From positions 1 through 42,424 of the forward strand of contig CANROF010000017.1 of assembly GCA_947632155.1 (NCBI GenBank): a stretch of 42,424 nt of DNA. Direction: 5' to 3'. Below are positions 7,996-17,599 of this stretch, piece after piece. The stretch's first letter is position 1, and the number at the start of each line of letters is the position of its first letter. This DNA is from an uncultured Oscillospiraceae bacterium (GTDB taxonomy: Bacteria > Bacillota > Clostridia > Oscillospirales > Oscillospiraceae). The notes under the pieces were generated by a model. The model was not told the origin of the DNA. It saw only the letters and a list, made by a program, of their open reading frames with translations, and did not search any database. A program made the translations under genes and the position numbers.

Positions 7996-9918
7996 TTATT
8001 TTCCGGCGGCGCTCTTTTTGACGCCGTCCGTTGTCACGTAGTGCTGGGCCTGGGTGGTGAAAAGCTCATGGTAGAGGCCTTTTTTCTCCATGAGCTGCGC
8101 GTGGTTCCCCCGCTCCACGATCTGGCCGTTCTCCATGACTAAGATGGTGTCCGCAATGGTGGCGCTGGAGAGGCGGTGGGAGATGAAGATGCTGGTCTTG
8201 TTCTCCCGAAGCTCGTTGAACTGCTGGAAGACCCGCTGCTCGGCCATGGGGTCTAAGGACGCGGTGGGCTCGTCTAAAATGAGGATGTCCGAGTCCCCGT
8301 AAAAGGCCCGGGCGGTGGCCAGCTTCTGCCACTGACCGATGGAAAGCTCCGCGCCGTTTTCCTCAAAGTAGCGCATCAGGGGCGTGGCGTACCCACGGGG
8401 CAGGCCCTCGATAAAGACGTCGGCGCCGCTCTCGCTGGCGGCGGACTTTATTTCGGCGTCCACCGGGGGCTTTTCCACGTCGCCGAAGGCGATGTTCTCC
8501 CCGGCGGTGAAGGCGTACTTGCCGAAGTCCTGGAAGATGATGCCGAAGATGGAGTAGAGCTCGTCCACGTCGTATTCCCGGATGTCCCGGCCGTCCAAAA
8601 GAATCCGGCCCTCCGTGGGGTCGTAGAGCCGGGTCAGGAGCTTGATGAGCGTGGTCTTCCCCGCGCCGTTGAAGCCCACGATGACCACCGTCTCCCCGCC
8701 CCGGATGGTGAGGTCAATATGCTTTAGCGTGTCCTGGGCCGCGCCGGGGTAGCGGAAGGACACGTCCTCAAAGACGATGGTGTGGAGGCCGTGGCGGCGA
8801 ATGGGCGCCGGGGGCGTCACGGAGGGCACCAGCCGCGGCTTTTCGCCCAGAAAGGCGATGAGGTTGTTGATGAAGAGCGTCCCCTCGTAAATGGACGCGG
8901 TGGTGCTGATGAGGGTGTTGACGCCGCTGCCGATGGAGGTGATGGCGCCGGTGAAGAGGGAGAAGTCCCCCACGTCGAAGGCCCCGCCGTAGATGCCCCG
9001 GGCGAAGTAGATATAAAGGAGGCAGTAGATGACGTTGGTCGCCAGCGCCGTGCCCAGGGTGAGCAGGCACTCCTCCAACTGGAGCTTTTTGAGGCCCTTG
9101 AAGTAGTCGTCAAAGGTGGCCTGGTATTTCCCCTTGAAGGTGTCGGCCAGGCCGAACATGCGGATCTCCTTGGCCAGGTCCTTGTTCACCAGCGTCCCGG
9201 AGTAGTAGTCCATCTGCCGGCGGCTCTTGGAGCGCCGGGACATGTAGTCCACGTTCTTCCGGCGGTAGACGAAGCTCACTACCGCCGTGGGGACGGCCGT
9301 CAGGAGGATGCACAGCGGCACCCAGGCGCTGACGGTAAACAGCACCGCCGCGAAGCTGACGATGCCGATGGCCGCGCTGAGGACCTGGAAGGTGGAGGAC
9401 ATGATCTGCACCGGCCGCTTGCCGGCCTCCTGGTTTGCGTTCTCCATCCGGGCGTAGAAGTCCGGCAGGTCGTAGCACATGAGGTCGATGGTCTTGGCCT
9501 TCTCCATGATCTTCTGCTTGACGTGGCAGGTGACCAGCTCCCCGGAGATGCTGTTGAGCATGGCATAGACGCGCTGGACGGCGCTGTTCAGGAACATGAT
9601 GGCGAACTGATAAATGAGCAGCACCGCCACCACGCGGAAGGCCAGGTCCGCCCCGCCGTACACCAGCGCCAGGTCGTTGAGTATCCGCGCCCCCACCACG
9701 GAGCCCGCCACGGGCATGACGCCGTTAAAGACGCACATGAAGAGCATAATAAAAAGGAGGCTCTTTTTCGTCTCCCACACCAGCCGGAAGATGTACAGGA
9801 GCCTAGTGAAAAAGGTCCCGGTGACCGTTCTGAGGTAGCGGGGGACCTCCCGGAGGCTCTTTGGCCGGGGGACACGGTAACGGTCGTTGACGGTGGGCAT
9901 TCTGTTGACGCTGGGCAT
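7996..9918 (-). CDS. ABC transporter ATP-binding/permease protein (exporter fold)
   Basis: A 640-residue half-transporter. Residues about 45-345 hold six membrane helices with long cytoplasmic extensions (type IV/B exporter fold). The ATPase follows with Walker A G-F-N-G-A-G-K-T (415-422), signature E-L-S-I-G-Q (524-529, a variant of LSGGQ), Walker B I-L-I-L-D-E (545-550) and an H-loop in F-I-S-H-R-L. It is the first gene of the minus-strand CAZyme operon. It is an exporter type, so it does not power the sugar-importer permeases on the other arm; its cargo is unknown. Its start ATG has GAAGG 9 nt upstream. Confidence 0.9.
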   Translation of the reverse strand: MPSVNRMPTVNDRYRVPRPKSLREVPRYLRTVTGTFFTRLLYIFRLVWETKKSLLFIMLFMCVFNGVMPVAGSVVGARILNDLALVYGGADLAFRVVAVLLIYQFAIMFLNSAVQRVYAMLNSISGELVTCHVKQKIMEKAKTIDLMCYDLPDFYARMENANQEAGKRPVQIMSSTFQVLSAAIGIVSFAAVLFTVSAWVPLCILLTAVPTAVVSFVYRRKNVDYMSRRSKSRRQMDYYSGTLVNKDLAKEIRMFGLADTFKGKYQATFDDYFKGLKKLQLEECLLTLGTALATNVIYCLLYIYFARGIYGGAFDVGDFSLFTGAITSIGSGVNTLISTTASIYEGTLFINNLIAFLGEKPRLVPSVTPPAPIRRHGLHTIVFEDVSFRYPGAAQDTLKHIDLTIRGGETVVIVGFNGAGKTTLIKLLTRLYDPTEGRILLDGRDIREYDVDELYSIFGIIFQDFGKYAFTAGENIAFGDVEKPPVDAEIKSAASESGADVFIEGLPRGYATPLMRYFEENGAELSIGQWQKLATARAFYGDSDILILDEPTASLDPMAEQRVFQQFNELRENKTSIFISHRLSSATIADTILVMENGQIVERGNHAQLMEKKGLYHELFTTQAQHYVTTDGVKKSAAGK

Positions 9919-9974
9919 TGCGCCGGGCCTTCTTTCATTAAAAATCGCGTTCCGCGGGACGATAGATCACGTCA

Positions 9975-10003
9975 ATTTTAATAATTTCGCCGCGATTTGT
10001 CAA
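9975..10003 (-). promoter_or_regulatory. Sigma-A promoter of the ABC-GH95-esterase-GH43 operon
   Basis: On the minus strand: -35 TTGACA (9998-10003), 17-nt spacer, -10 TAAAAT (9975-9980). This leaves a leader of about 50 nt before the ATG at 9918. The fit to consensus is very good. Confidence 0.75.
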
Positions 10004-10085
10004 CTCCGCCGGGGTCGGGACGGCTTTTTGGACATATTGAACAAAATTTAGTCAAATCACTCAGCAAGACGGGCGGAAAAATGCG

Positions 10086-10097
10086 GTCATATATGAC
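10086..10097. promoter_or_regulatory. Possible operator in the divergent control region
   Basis: A 12-bp palindrome GTCATATATGAC lies about 85 bp upstream of the minus-strand promoter -35, between two copies of TGCGGTC (10082-10088 and 10104-10110). The 9919-10432 gap holds no convincing gene. Its position suits a regulator site, for example for the AraC protein encoded next door, but this is only inference. Confidence 0.3.
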
Positions 10098-10321
10098 GGT
10101 TATTGCGGTCGGGGACCTTGAAATTGCCATTAAAACGGAAAAATCGTGACGAAAAAATGGATTTGCGCAAAATGATGCAGTTTTTGGACCTCCCGGGGCA
10201 ATAATTGATATGTCGGATACAAAAAAGCAATTTAAGATAGATAAAAGGCAACATCGGATATTTCAACGCACCTGTTTTCACGTTAGAATAAACAAAACGG
10301 CGGCGAATAGCCGCGAAACAT

Positions 10322-10351
10322 TTGTGAATTCTATCGCTAACAAACTAAAAT
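10322..10351 (+). promoter_or_regulatory. Candidate promoter of the AraC gene and pectin operon
   Basis: -35-like TTGTGA (10322-10327), 18-nt spacer, -10 TAAAAT (10346-10351). It lies about 80 nt before the AraC start codon. The fit is moderate. Confidence 0.4.
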
Positions 10352-10432
10352 CTTACAAAAGAACAAGCAAAAAGAGGCGTCGGAAATTGCCCCTTCCGGC
10401 ATTCCGGTTAGGGGAAAGGCAATGATAACAGG

Positions 10433-11314
10433 ATGAAAGACATCATAGTTCGCAAAAAATATACAGTCAGCAGCAAGTACGAATCGAAGCTGTACATCAA
10501 TGACAACTGCGAGGTGATGCTGTTCCTGCGGGGGGACGTCAGGTTCAGCGTAAACGGCAGGAACTACGCCCCCGAGCCGGGAGACATGCTGCTTTTCGGC
10601 AGCGGCGAGATCCACTCCATGGCCGTGAATCCCGGCAAGCCCTTTGAGCGCATCTACGTCTATTTTGACAAAAAATTCTTCCAGCTCTTTTCCGACAGCA
10701 GCTACGATCTGCTCTCCCCATTCAATTTAGAGGAGGGCAGCTCCAAGAGCAACGACCTGGCGGCAAGATTCGTCAGCGCCCACGGGCTGGACGGCAAGAT
10801 GGCGGACATGTTCGAGCTCTACCAGTCCGACTCCCCGGACGCCGCGGTGCGGATGGTGGCGCGGATGCTGGACATCCTGGTGAACGTGAATCTGGCCCAC
10901 CGGGAGCAGAGGCTGGACAACGGCGAGGAGGACGAGGAATTCACCGACAGCGACAAGATACATGAGATCCTCCGCTACATTGTGAACAATCTGGACGAAA
11001 AATTCACCCTGGACAGTCTTTCGTCCCGATTTTTTATCAGCAAATACTATCTCTGCCACGAATTCAAGCGGGTCGTCGGGGTTTCGTGCCTTGAGTATAT
11101 CCGCCAGAAGCGCGTGCAGGAGGCCGGGAAGAGGCTTATGGGAGGGGAGGCGGTGAACGACGCCTGGCTCAACCTGGGCTTCACCGACTATCTCAGCTTT
11201 TACCGTTCGTTCAAAAAAGTGACCGGGGTGTCGCCCAACGAGTACGCGGACAGCGAGCGGGCGCGTTCGGCCATTCCAGGCGGCGGCGAGCCGCAGCAAT
11301 CTGAAGGGAGTTGA
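10433..11314 (+). CDS. AraC-family transcriptional regulator
   Basis: A 293-residue protein. Residues 1-150 look like the cupin sensor domain of AraC regulators (beta-rich, with Y-A-P-E-P-G-D-M-L-L-F-G-S-G-E-I-H). Residues about 185-280 carry two helix-turn-helix motifs, with the family signature near the end (L-N-L-G-F-T-D-Y-L-S-F-Y-R-S-F-K-K-V-T-G-V-S-P broken over 255-278). It is divergent from the ABC-GH95 operon and directly upstream of the transport genes, so it most likely senses a pectic sugar and activates one or both arms. AGGGG and AAAGG lie 13-20 nt before the ATG. A tiny ATG frame at 10422 stops over the start codon. Confidence 0.93.
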   Translation: MKDIIVRKKYTVSSKYESKLYINDNCEVMLFLRGDVRFSVNGRNYAPEPGDMLLFGSGEIHSMAVNPGKPFERIYVYFDKKFFQLFSDSSYDLLSPFNLEEGSSKSNDLAARFVSAHGLDGKMADMFELYQSDSPDAAVRMVARMLDILVNVNLAHREQRLDNGEEDEEFTDSDKIHEILRYIVNNLDEKFTLDSLSSRFFISKYYLCHEFKRVVGVSCLEYIRQKRVQEAGKRLMGGEAVNDAWLNLGFTDYLSFYRSFKKVTGVSPNEYADSERARSAIPGGGEPQQSEGS

Positions 11315-11341
11315 GGCTTTCTGAAAAAGGTACTTTACAAG

Positions 11342-14323
11342 ATGTCCCAGAAAAGCGTGGAATACTGGATCGTCACGGTGGTCATCATCGCGCTGATCGT
11401 CGCTTTCTTCGTGAACGGCGCTTCCGGCCGCAGCGGGGCCGCCAACGTGACGGAGGACCTGGAGACGCTGGAGCTGGCCGATTATATCGGCCACGCCACC
11501 TACGGCGAGGAGGTCCAGACCTACGGGGCGCTCCGCAGGAGCTACGCCAAGGCGGGATATAAAAGCGCCGGCCGGGTCATCGAGATTCCGGTCCTGGAGG
11601 CCGACACCGCCGGGACGGGGGAGATCCGCACGGGGATCGACGGCTACGACGGCGAAGCCCTCTACCTGGGCGAGGACGCCAACGCCACCTGGCAGTTCGA
11701 CGTGCCGGAGGACGGACTTTACCAGCTCGTCCTGGAGTACTGCGGGCCCGAGGGCGACGGCGCCAAGATGCAGCGGCAGCTCCTTATCGACGGGGCGCTG
11801 CCCTGTGAGGAGGCCACCAACGTGTGCTTCTACCGCCGGTTCATCGAGGCCGGCGAGGTCACCCTCAACGAGATCGGCGACGAGGTGTGGCCCCGGCAGG
11901 AGGAGGTCCAGATGTGGCTGACCCAGGCGGCCTTCGACTCCAACGGCTACGACCCGGAGCCCATGGCCTTCTACCTGACGCAGGGGAGGCACACGCTGTC
12001 CCTTGAATTCGTGGACCAGCCCATGGCCATCCGCGCGCTGCGCTTAGAGCCGGCGGAGGTGCTTCCCACCTACGCCGAGGTCCTGGCCCAGTACCAGCAA
12101 AACGGTTATAAGCGGGCCGCCTCGGGCCTCAAGGATTACGTGGAGGGCGAGGAGTCCTACTGGAGAAGCGACTCCATCATCCGCCGCGAGGCCAACAACG
12201 ACCCCCAGACCAGCCCGTTCTCCCTGAAGAGCCGCGTGCTCAACGCCGTGGGCGGCAGCCGCTGGAACCGGGGCGAGCAGAGCGTGAGCTGGCAGGTGGA
12301 GGCCCCCGAGGACGGACTTTACGAGATCGCCTTCCGCGTGCTGCAGAGCAAGAACGAGGGGATGCCCTCCTACCGCAAGGTGCTCATTGACGGCCAGGTC
12401 CCCTTCCAGGAGTTTTTGGAGTACCAATTCCCCTATGAGAAGAACTGGTACGGCCAGGTCCTCTCCGACGAGAACGGCGAGCCGTATCTCGTCTACCTTG
12501 AGAAGGGCGTCCACGAGCTGACGCTGACGGCCCAGCTCGGACCCATCGCCTCCGTGGTGGAGCGGACCACCAACGACATCGCGGTGCTCTCCGACATAAC
12601 CCGCGACATCACGAAGATAACGGGCACGGACCCGGACCCCAACTACGAATACGACCTCTACCGCCTGATGCCGGAGCTCTCCGGGGAGCTCTCCGAGCTT
12701 GCGGACAGCATCGAGATCAGCGCCGACATCCTGACGCTCATCACCAACAGGCGCGCCTCCACCGAGAACAGCTACCGGGCCATCATCGACACCCTGCGGG
12801 ACTTCGCCGCGGACGTGGACACCATCCCCAAGGCCCTGAGCGAGCTGGAGAACGCCCAGACGAACCTGGGCTCCTACATCACCAGCCTCAAAGTCTCGCC
12901 GCTCCAGGTGGACTTCCTGCAGATCCAGTCCCCGGACGACAAATTTGAGGTCCGGGCCTCCACCTTCTTTGAGAAGGCCTACGTCTCCACCGTCAACTTC
13001 CTCATGTCCTTTGTCAAGGACTACGACGCCGTGGGCGCCACCCAGGAAACCGAGGACAACGTGGTCCTGGACGTCTGGATCGGCCGCGGCACCGAATGGG
13101 GCGAGATTTTGAAGGAGCTCATCGACGAGCGCTTCACCCCGGAGACAGGCATCTACGTCAATCTGAACGTGATGCCCAGCAGCCAGCTCACCACCGGAGG
13201 CGTCAACGTGCTGATGCTCTCCATAAACTCCAACACCGCCCCGGACGTGGCGCTGTCGGTGGACTACAACCTGCCCTCCGAATTCGCTTTCCGCAACGCC
13301 GCGGTGGACCTGACGCAGTTTGACGACTACGACGAGGTGGCCTCCTGGTTCTACCCGGACAGCATGGTCCCCTATGTGTTCCGGGACGGCGTCTACGCCC
13401 TGCCGGAGACGATGGACTTCACGGTGATGTTCTACCGCAAGGACCTGGTCCAGGAGCTGGGCCTGGAGCTCCCGCAGACCTGGGACGACCTCTATATGGA
13501 CACCCTGCCGAAGCTCTATGAGAACAGCATGTCCTTCAACCTCTCCGTGGACACGTCCGTATCCTCCAGCTCCCCGGCGGCGCTCAGGGGCTTTACCATG
13601 ATGCTGCTGCAAAACGGCGGCTCCTATTATAAGGACGGCGGCCGCGCCAGCGCCCTGGATTCCGCCGAGGCCTATCAGGCGTTCAAATCCTGGACGGACC
13701 TCTACAGCCAGTACGAGGTGGACGAGGAGTCCAACATCTTCACCAGGATGAGGACCGGCGCCACGCCCATCGGCATCGCCGGCTACACCGAGTACATACA
13801 GTTTTTGACCTCCGCGCCGGAGCTCTACGGCCGGTGGGGCATCACCAAGGTGCCCGGCATCGCCGCGGAGGACGGCACGATACAGCGCTCCACCGGCTCC
13901 ATCTCCAAGACGGCCAACATCATCCTGGCCCAGTCCGACAAGCAGGAGGCCGCGTGGAAGTTCCTGAAGTGGTGGATGTCCGCGGACACCCAGACCGAGT
14001 ACGGCCGCCAGCTCGAGGCCGTCATCGGCGAGTCCGCCCGGTGGAACACCGCCAACGTGGACGCCTTCTTCCGGCTCCCCTGGAAGAGCGCCGACAAGGT
14101 CGTCATCCAGGAGACTCTGGAGGAGGCCCAGGAGCAGTACATCATACCCGGCGGCTACTTCACCAGCCGGCACCTTATCAACGCGTGGAACAGAGTCGTG
14201 GTCAACGACGAAAAGGCCAGGGACGCTCTTGAAGAAGCGGTAAAGGACATCAACAAGGAGCTGACCTCCAAACGTGAGGAATTCGGCTTACAGGATGTGG
14301 ATGTCATTCCGCGGGAGGAATGA
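11342..14323 (+). CDS. Giant membrane-anchored extracellular solute-binding protein with two N-terminal beta-sandwich domains
   Basis: A 993-residue protein. A hydrophobic helix at about 9-26 with no lipobox suggests an uncleaved N-terminal anchor. Residues about 75-250 and 269-420 look like two related beta-sandwich (carbohydrate-binding-like) domains, each with an E-D-G-L-Y-x-[LI] strand. A helical stretch follows (433-520), then from about 573 to the end a family 1 sugar-binding protein domain (D-V-W-I-G-R-G-T-E-W, and M-F-Y-R-K-D-L-V-Q-E-L-G). It should bind oligosaccharide outside the cell for the permeases just downstream. Start: the ATG at 11342 has a weak site. An in-frame CTG at 11321 has AGGGAG and GAGG upstream and would add K-K-V-L-Y-K, a typical N terminus, so the true start may be there. 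Confidence 0.85.
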   Translation: MSQKSVEYWIVTVVIIALIVAFFVNGASGRSGAANVTEDLETLELADYIGHATYGEEVQTYGALRRSYAKAGYKSAGRVIEIPVLEADTAGTGEIRTGIDGYDGEALYLGEDANATWQFDVPEDGLYQLVLEYCGPEGDGAKMQRQLLIDGALPCEEATNVCFYRRFIEAGEVTLNEIGDEVWPRQEEVQMWLTQAAFDSNGYDPEPMAFYLTQGRHTLSLEFVDQPMAIRALRLEPAEVLPTYAEVLAQYQQNGYKRAASGLKDYVEGEESYWRSDSIIRREANNDPQTSPFSLKSRVLNAVGGSRWNRGEQSVSWQVEAPEDGLYEIAFRVLQSKNEGMPSYRKVLIDGQVPFQEFLEYQFPYEKNWYGQVLSDENGEPYLVYLEKGVHELTLTAQLGPIASVVERTTNDIAVLSDITRDITKITGTDPDPNYEYDLYRLMPELSGELSELADSIEISADILTLITNRRASTENSYRAIIDTLRDFAADVDTIPKALSELENAQTNLGSYITSLKVSPLQVDFLQIQSPDDKFEVRASTFFEKAYVSTVNFLMSFVKDYDAVGATQETEDNVVLDVWIGRGTEWGEILKELIDERFTPETGIYVNLNVMPSSQLTTGGVNVLMLSINSNTAPDVALSVDYNLPSEFAFRNAAVDLTQFDDYDEVASWFYPDSMVPYVFRDGVYALPETMDFTVMFYRKDLVQELGLELPQTWDDLYMDTLPKLYENSMSFNLSVDTSVSSSSPAALRGFTMMLLQNGGSYYKDGGRASALDSAEAYQAFKSWTDLYSQYEVDEESNIFTRMRTGATPIGIAGYTEYIQFLTSAPELYGRWGITKVPGIAAEDGTIQRSTGSISKTANIILAQSDKQEAAWKFLKWWMSADTQTEYGRQLEAVIGESARWNTANVDAFFRLPWKSADKVVIQETLEEAQEQYIIPGGYFTSRHLINAWNRVVVNDEKARDALEEAVKDINKELTSKREEFGLQDVDVIPREE

Positions 14324-14325
14324 GA

Positions 14326-15249
14326 ATGAAACAGGTAGAGAAACGCAAAAACAGGCTGCCCTCCAGCAAAATGGCCAAGCGCAACAACGTGACCGGGTAT
14401 CTCTTCATGACCCCTTTCCTTATCCTCTTCACCACGTTCACGATGATACCCATCGCGGTGGCCATGGGGCTGAGCCTCACCAACTACAACCTGGTGGAAA
14501 GACCGGAGTTTATAGGGCTTTCCAACTACGTGAACCTGATACTTGAGGACGACGTGTTCCTCAAATCCCTGGGCAACACCATCGTGTTCGCCCTGCTGAC
14601 GGGGCCCACGGGGTATATCGCCTCGTTCTTGATGGCCTGGCTCATCACCCTCATGAAGAAGGGTCGCGGCGCCTTCGCGCTGGCGTTCTACGCCCCCAGC
14701 CTTACCAGCGGCGTGGCTATGGCCACCATCTGGCTCATCATCTTCTCCGGCGACCGGAACGGCTACCTCAACAACTTCCTTTTGAACATCGGCCTCATAA
14801 CGGAGCCTATTTTGTGGACCAAGGACGCCACGTACCTTAAATGGGTCATCGTGCTCATATCCGTCTGGATGAGCATGGGCACGGGCTTCCTTGTGTTCCT
14901 GGCCGGACTTCAGAACATCGACCCGTCCATTTACGAGGCCGCCCGCATGGACGGCATGAAGAACCGCTTCCAGGAGCTCCGCTACATCACCCTCCCGCTG
15001 ATGAAGCCCCAGCTCCTGTTCGGAGCCGTCAACTCCGTGGTGGGGGCCTTCGCGATCTTCGACGTGGCCACGTCCGTGGCGGGCATGCCAAGTCCGAACT
15101 ACGCGGCGCACACCATTGTGGCGCACCTGTACGACTACGCCTTCATCCGCATGAACATGGGCTATGCCTCGGCGGTGGCCATGATTCTGTTCCTGATGAC
15201 ATTCATCGTAGGGCGGATCTGCTTCTACGTATTCAGATCGGAGGATTGA
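14326..15249 (+). CDS. Sugar ABC transporter permease (MalF type), first pair
   Basis: A 307-residue inner-membrane permease with about six helices and the EAA loop Y-E-A-A-R-M-D-G-M-K-N-R-F-Q-E-L, the contact site for the ATPase. It starts 2 nt after the large solute-binding protein. The ATG at 14326 is chosen over 14320 because GGGAGG (14313-14318) is correctly spaced only for the former. It pairs with the next gene to form the import channel. Confidence 0.92.
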   Translation: MKQVEKRKNRLPSSKMAKRNNVTGYLFMTPFLILFTTFTMIPIAVAMGLSLTNYNLVERPEFIGLSNYVNLILEDDVFLKSLGNTIVFALLTGPTGYIASFLMAWLITLMKKGRGAFALAFYAPSLTSGVAMATIWLIIFSGDRNGYLNNFLLNIGLITEPILWTKDATYLKWVIVLISVWMSMGTGFLVFLAGLQNIDPSIYEAARMDGMKNRFQELRYITLPLMKPQLLFGAVNSVVGAFAIFDVATSVAGMPSPNYAAHTIVAHLYDYAFIRMNMGYASAVAMILFLMTFIVGRICFYVFRSED

Positions 15250-15252
15250 GCG

Positions 15253-16140
15253 ATGCGTTCTGTGATCCTTGATACTTTGACCGGCAAGAGGGTGCCCCGC
15301 AGGGTGGATTTCGCCCACATCCTGCTGGTCCTGTGTATGCTGGCGCTGGTGTGCTTCACCGCGCTGCCCATGCTGGCGATGGTCTGCCGCGCCTTCATGC
15401 CCCTGGATGAGTTGTATGTCTACCCGCCCAGGATCATCGTGAGGCGCCCCACCTTCTCCAACTTCTCGGACCTCTTAAACTCCCTGAACGCCTCGGAGGT
15501 CCCCTTTACCCGGTACATATTCAACAGCCTCCTTACCACCGGTGCCACGGTGTTCCTGACCATCTTCGTCTCCTGCGCCGGCGCCTATGGCCTGGCGAAA
15601 TTCAAGCCCCGGGGCTCCAAGACCATCTTCGCGGTGATCACCTCCGCCCTCATGTTCTCGTCCTATGTGACCCAGATCCCCAACTACCTCATCGTCACGG
15701 AGCTGGGCCTGGTGAACAGCTACTGGGCGCTGATACTCCCGAAGATCGCCGTGGCCTACAACTTCTTCCTGGTGAAGCAGTTCGCCGACCAGCTTCCCGA
15801 CTCCATCTTAGAGGCCGCCCGCATCGACGGCGCCGGGGAGCTGAAGGTATTCTGGACCGTGGCCATGCCCATGCTCAAGCCCGCGTGGAGCACCCTGGCG
15901 GTGTTCTCTTTCGTCAGCAACTGGAACGACTATTTCTCGGCGCTGGTCTACATCAACAAGGACGCCATGAAAACGCTCCCCCTGGCGCTCCAGACGCTGG
16001 CCGGAGGCGCGGGCGTGGTGGCCCGTTCCGGCTCCGTTGGCGCGGCGACGCTGCTCACCACTGTCCCGACCATCGTTATTTTCTGCATCTTGAGAGGCAG
16101 AGTCATGCAGACGATGACCTACTCCGGAATCAAGAGCTGA
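15253..16140 (+). CDS. Sugar ABC transporter permease (MalG type), first pair
   Basis: A 295-residue permease with about six membrane helices and the EAA motif L-E-A-A-R-I-D-G-A-G-E-L-K-V-F-W. GGAGG lies just before the ATG, which is 3 nt after the previous stop. It forms the second channel subunit. No ATPase gene follows, so the importer probably shares an MsmX-like ATPase encoded elsewhere (known practice in Firmicutes, here inferred). Confidence 0.92.
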   Translation: MRSVILDTLTGKRVPRRVDFAHILLVLCMLALVCFTALPMLAMVCRAFMPLDELYVYPPRIIVRRPTFSNFSDLLNSLNASEVPFTRYIFNSLLTTGATVFLTIFVSCAGAYGLAKFKPRGSKTIFAVITSALMFSSYVTQIPNYLIVTELGLVNSYWALILPKIAVAYNFFLVKQFADQLPDSILEAARIDGAGELKVFWTVAMPMLKPAWSTLAVFSFVSNWNDYFSALVYINKDAMKTLPLALQTLAGGAGVVARSGSVGAATLLTTVPTIVIFCILRGRVMQTMTYSGIKS

Positions 16141-16153
16141 TAGGAGAACGGAT

Positions 16154-17599
16154 ATGAAGTGGGGAAAGAAAACGATAATCTCTCTTCTGGCTGTATCCCT
16201 CCTGCTGCCGCTGGCGGCCGGAACGGAGGCCATGGCCTCCTCCGACGATCTGGCGCTGGTCGCCAATGAGGACGGGATGTTCGACTCCATACCGACGGTC
16301 TACGAGGTGGAGTCAACCTACAAGAACCTGGGTGATTTCGGCACGCTGAATCACGCCGAGGACCTTTTCGTGGACAGCCAGGACCAGCTTTACATCGCCG
16401 ATACCGGCAACAACCGTATCCTCAAGCTTTCGCCGGACGGCACGGTCCTCGCGGAGTACACCGAGGGCTACGGAGTCAAATTCAAGGGGCCCAAGGGCGT
16501 TTACGTCCACCCGGACGGGACCATCTGGGTGGCGGACACCGGCAACTACCGCATCGTCCGCTTAAATCAGGACGGCACGGACAACGAGGTGTACTACAAG
16601 CCCGAGAGCAATCTTTTGGAGGAGAGCTTCACCTTCGCGCCCGAGAAGATCTACGTCTCCCAGACGGGCTACATCTACGTGCTGAAGGGCTCGAACCTGA
16701 TGCTGATGGACGCGAAGAACGAGTTCCGCGGGTATCTGGGCGCCGCCACGGTGCCCTTCAGCCTGAAGCGCTTCTTCATCCGCACTTTCGGGACCAGGTC
16801 CCAGAAGGAGCGCACCGTCAAGCAGGAGCCCTCGGCCTACACAAACTTCATGATAGCCTCCGACGGCATGGCCTACGGCATCCTGGCCAATGAGACGACC
16901 GGCCAGATAAGGAAGCTCAACTCCGTGGGCACCAACACCTACCCCGAGCTGCCCTACGGCTTTTCCATCACGCTGGACGACACCAACTTCTCCGTCGTCA
17001 AGTTCTCGGACATCAACGTCATGGACAACGGCATCATAACCCTGGCCGACCAGAACACCGGGCTCATATACCAGTATGACCAGGACGGCGACCTTCTGGC
17101 TATGTTCGGCGGCAGCGGCAGCGTCAAGGGGACCTACAGCTCGCCCAACAGCATCGTGTCCGACAGCGCCGGGAGGCTCTACATCCTGGACTACTCCACC
17201 AATACGGTGACGGTGCTGAGCCCGACCAGATTCATCCAGCTCATCCACCAGGCCGTGGCCCTCTACGACGTGGGCCGGTACGAGGAATCCAAGGACTACT
17301 GGCAGCAGGTGCTGGCCATCGACTCCAACTACGCGCTGGCCCACTCCGGTTACGCCAAGGTGCTCTATAAGGAGGGGCGCTACCAGGAGTCCGTGGCGGA
17401 GTATATGCTGGGCAACGACAAGGAGGGCTATTCCCAGAGCTTCGCGGAGTACCGGCACGAGCTCTTCAGGCAGTACTTCGGCTGGATCGTTCTGGCCATC
17501 GTGGTGGTCTGCGGGGCGCTTTGGATAGTCTTCGTCAAGGTCAAGGCATGGAGCGACAAAACGGCCCACAAGCTTGAGATGGGGGGGTGGCTTAAGTGA
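16154..17599 (+). CDS. Secreted NHL-repeat / TPR protein with C-terminal membrane anchor
   Basis: A 481-residue protein. It has a Sec signal peptide (residues 1-29, ending near A-M-A-S-S), then a beta-propeller with NHL signatures such as L-Y-I-A-D-T-G-N-N-R-I and I-W-V-A-D-T-G-N-Y-R-I. A TPR-like helical segment (about 356-430) follows, then a single membrane helix (442-463) and a short basic tail. It would sit outside the membrane with its C terminus inside. It lies in the transporter operon, overlapping the next gene by 4 nt (GTGA). It may act as a scaffold or oligosaccharide-handling partner of the importer; its function is not established. Confidence 0.85.
   Translation: MKWGKKTIISLLAVSLLLPLAAGTEAMASSDDLALVANEDGMFDSIPTVYEVESTYKNLGDFGTLNHAEDLFVDSQDQLYIADTGNNRILKLSPDGTVLAEYTEGYGVKFKGPKGVYVHPDGTIWVADTGNYRIVRLNQDGTDNEVYYKPESNLLEESFTFAPEKIYVSQTGYIYVLKGSNLMLMDAKNEFRGYLGAATVPFSLKRFFIRTFGTRSQKERTVKQEPSAYTNFMIASDGMAYGILANETTGQIRKLNSVGTNTYPELPYGFSITLDDTNFSVVKFSDINVMDNGIITLADQNTGLIYQYDQDGDLLAMFGGSGSVKGTYSSPNSIVSDSAGRLYILDYSTNTVTVLSPTRFIQLIHQAVALYDVGRYEESKDYWQQVLAIDSNYALAHSGYAKVLYKEGRYQESVAEYMLGNDKEGYSQSFAEYRHELFRQYFGWIVLAIVVVCGALWIVFVKVKAWSDKTAHKLEMGGWLK

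Noticed and set aside
10087-10425. Small frames of 64-71 codons in the divergent control region
   Set aside because: Lys/Arg-rich low-quality products, no ribosome sites, overlapping on both strands; the region is better explained as promoter DNA.
12044-14173. 709-codon minus-strand frame opposite the large solute-binding protein
   Set aside because: A long antisense frame caused by high GC third positions; composition is Val/Gly/Leu/Asp rich without domains, while the plus strand has clear domains and ribosome sites.
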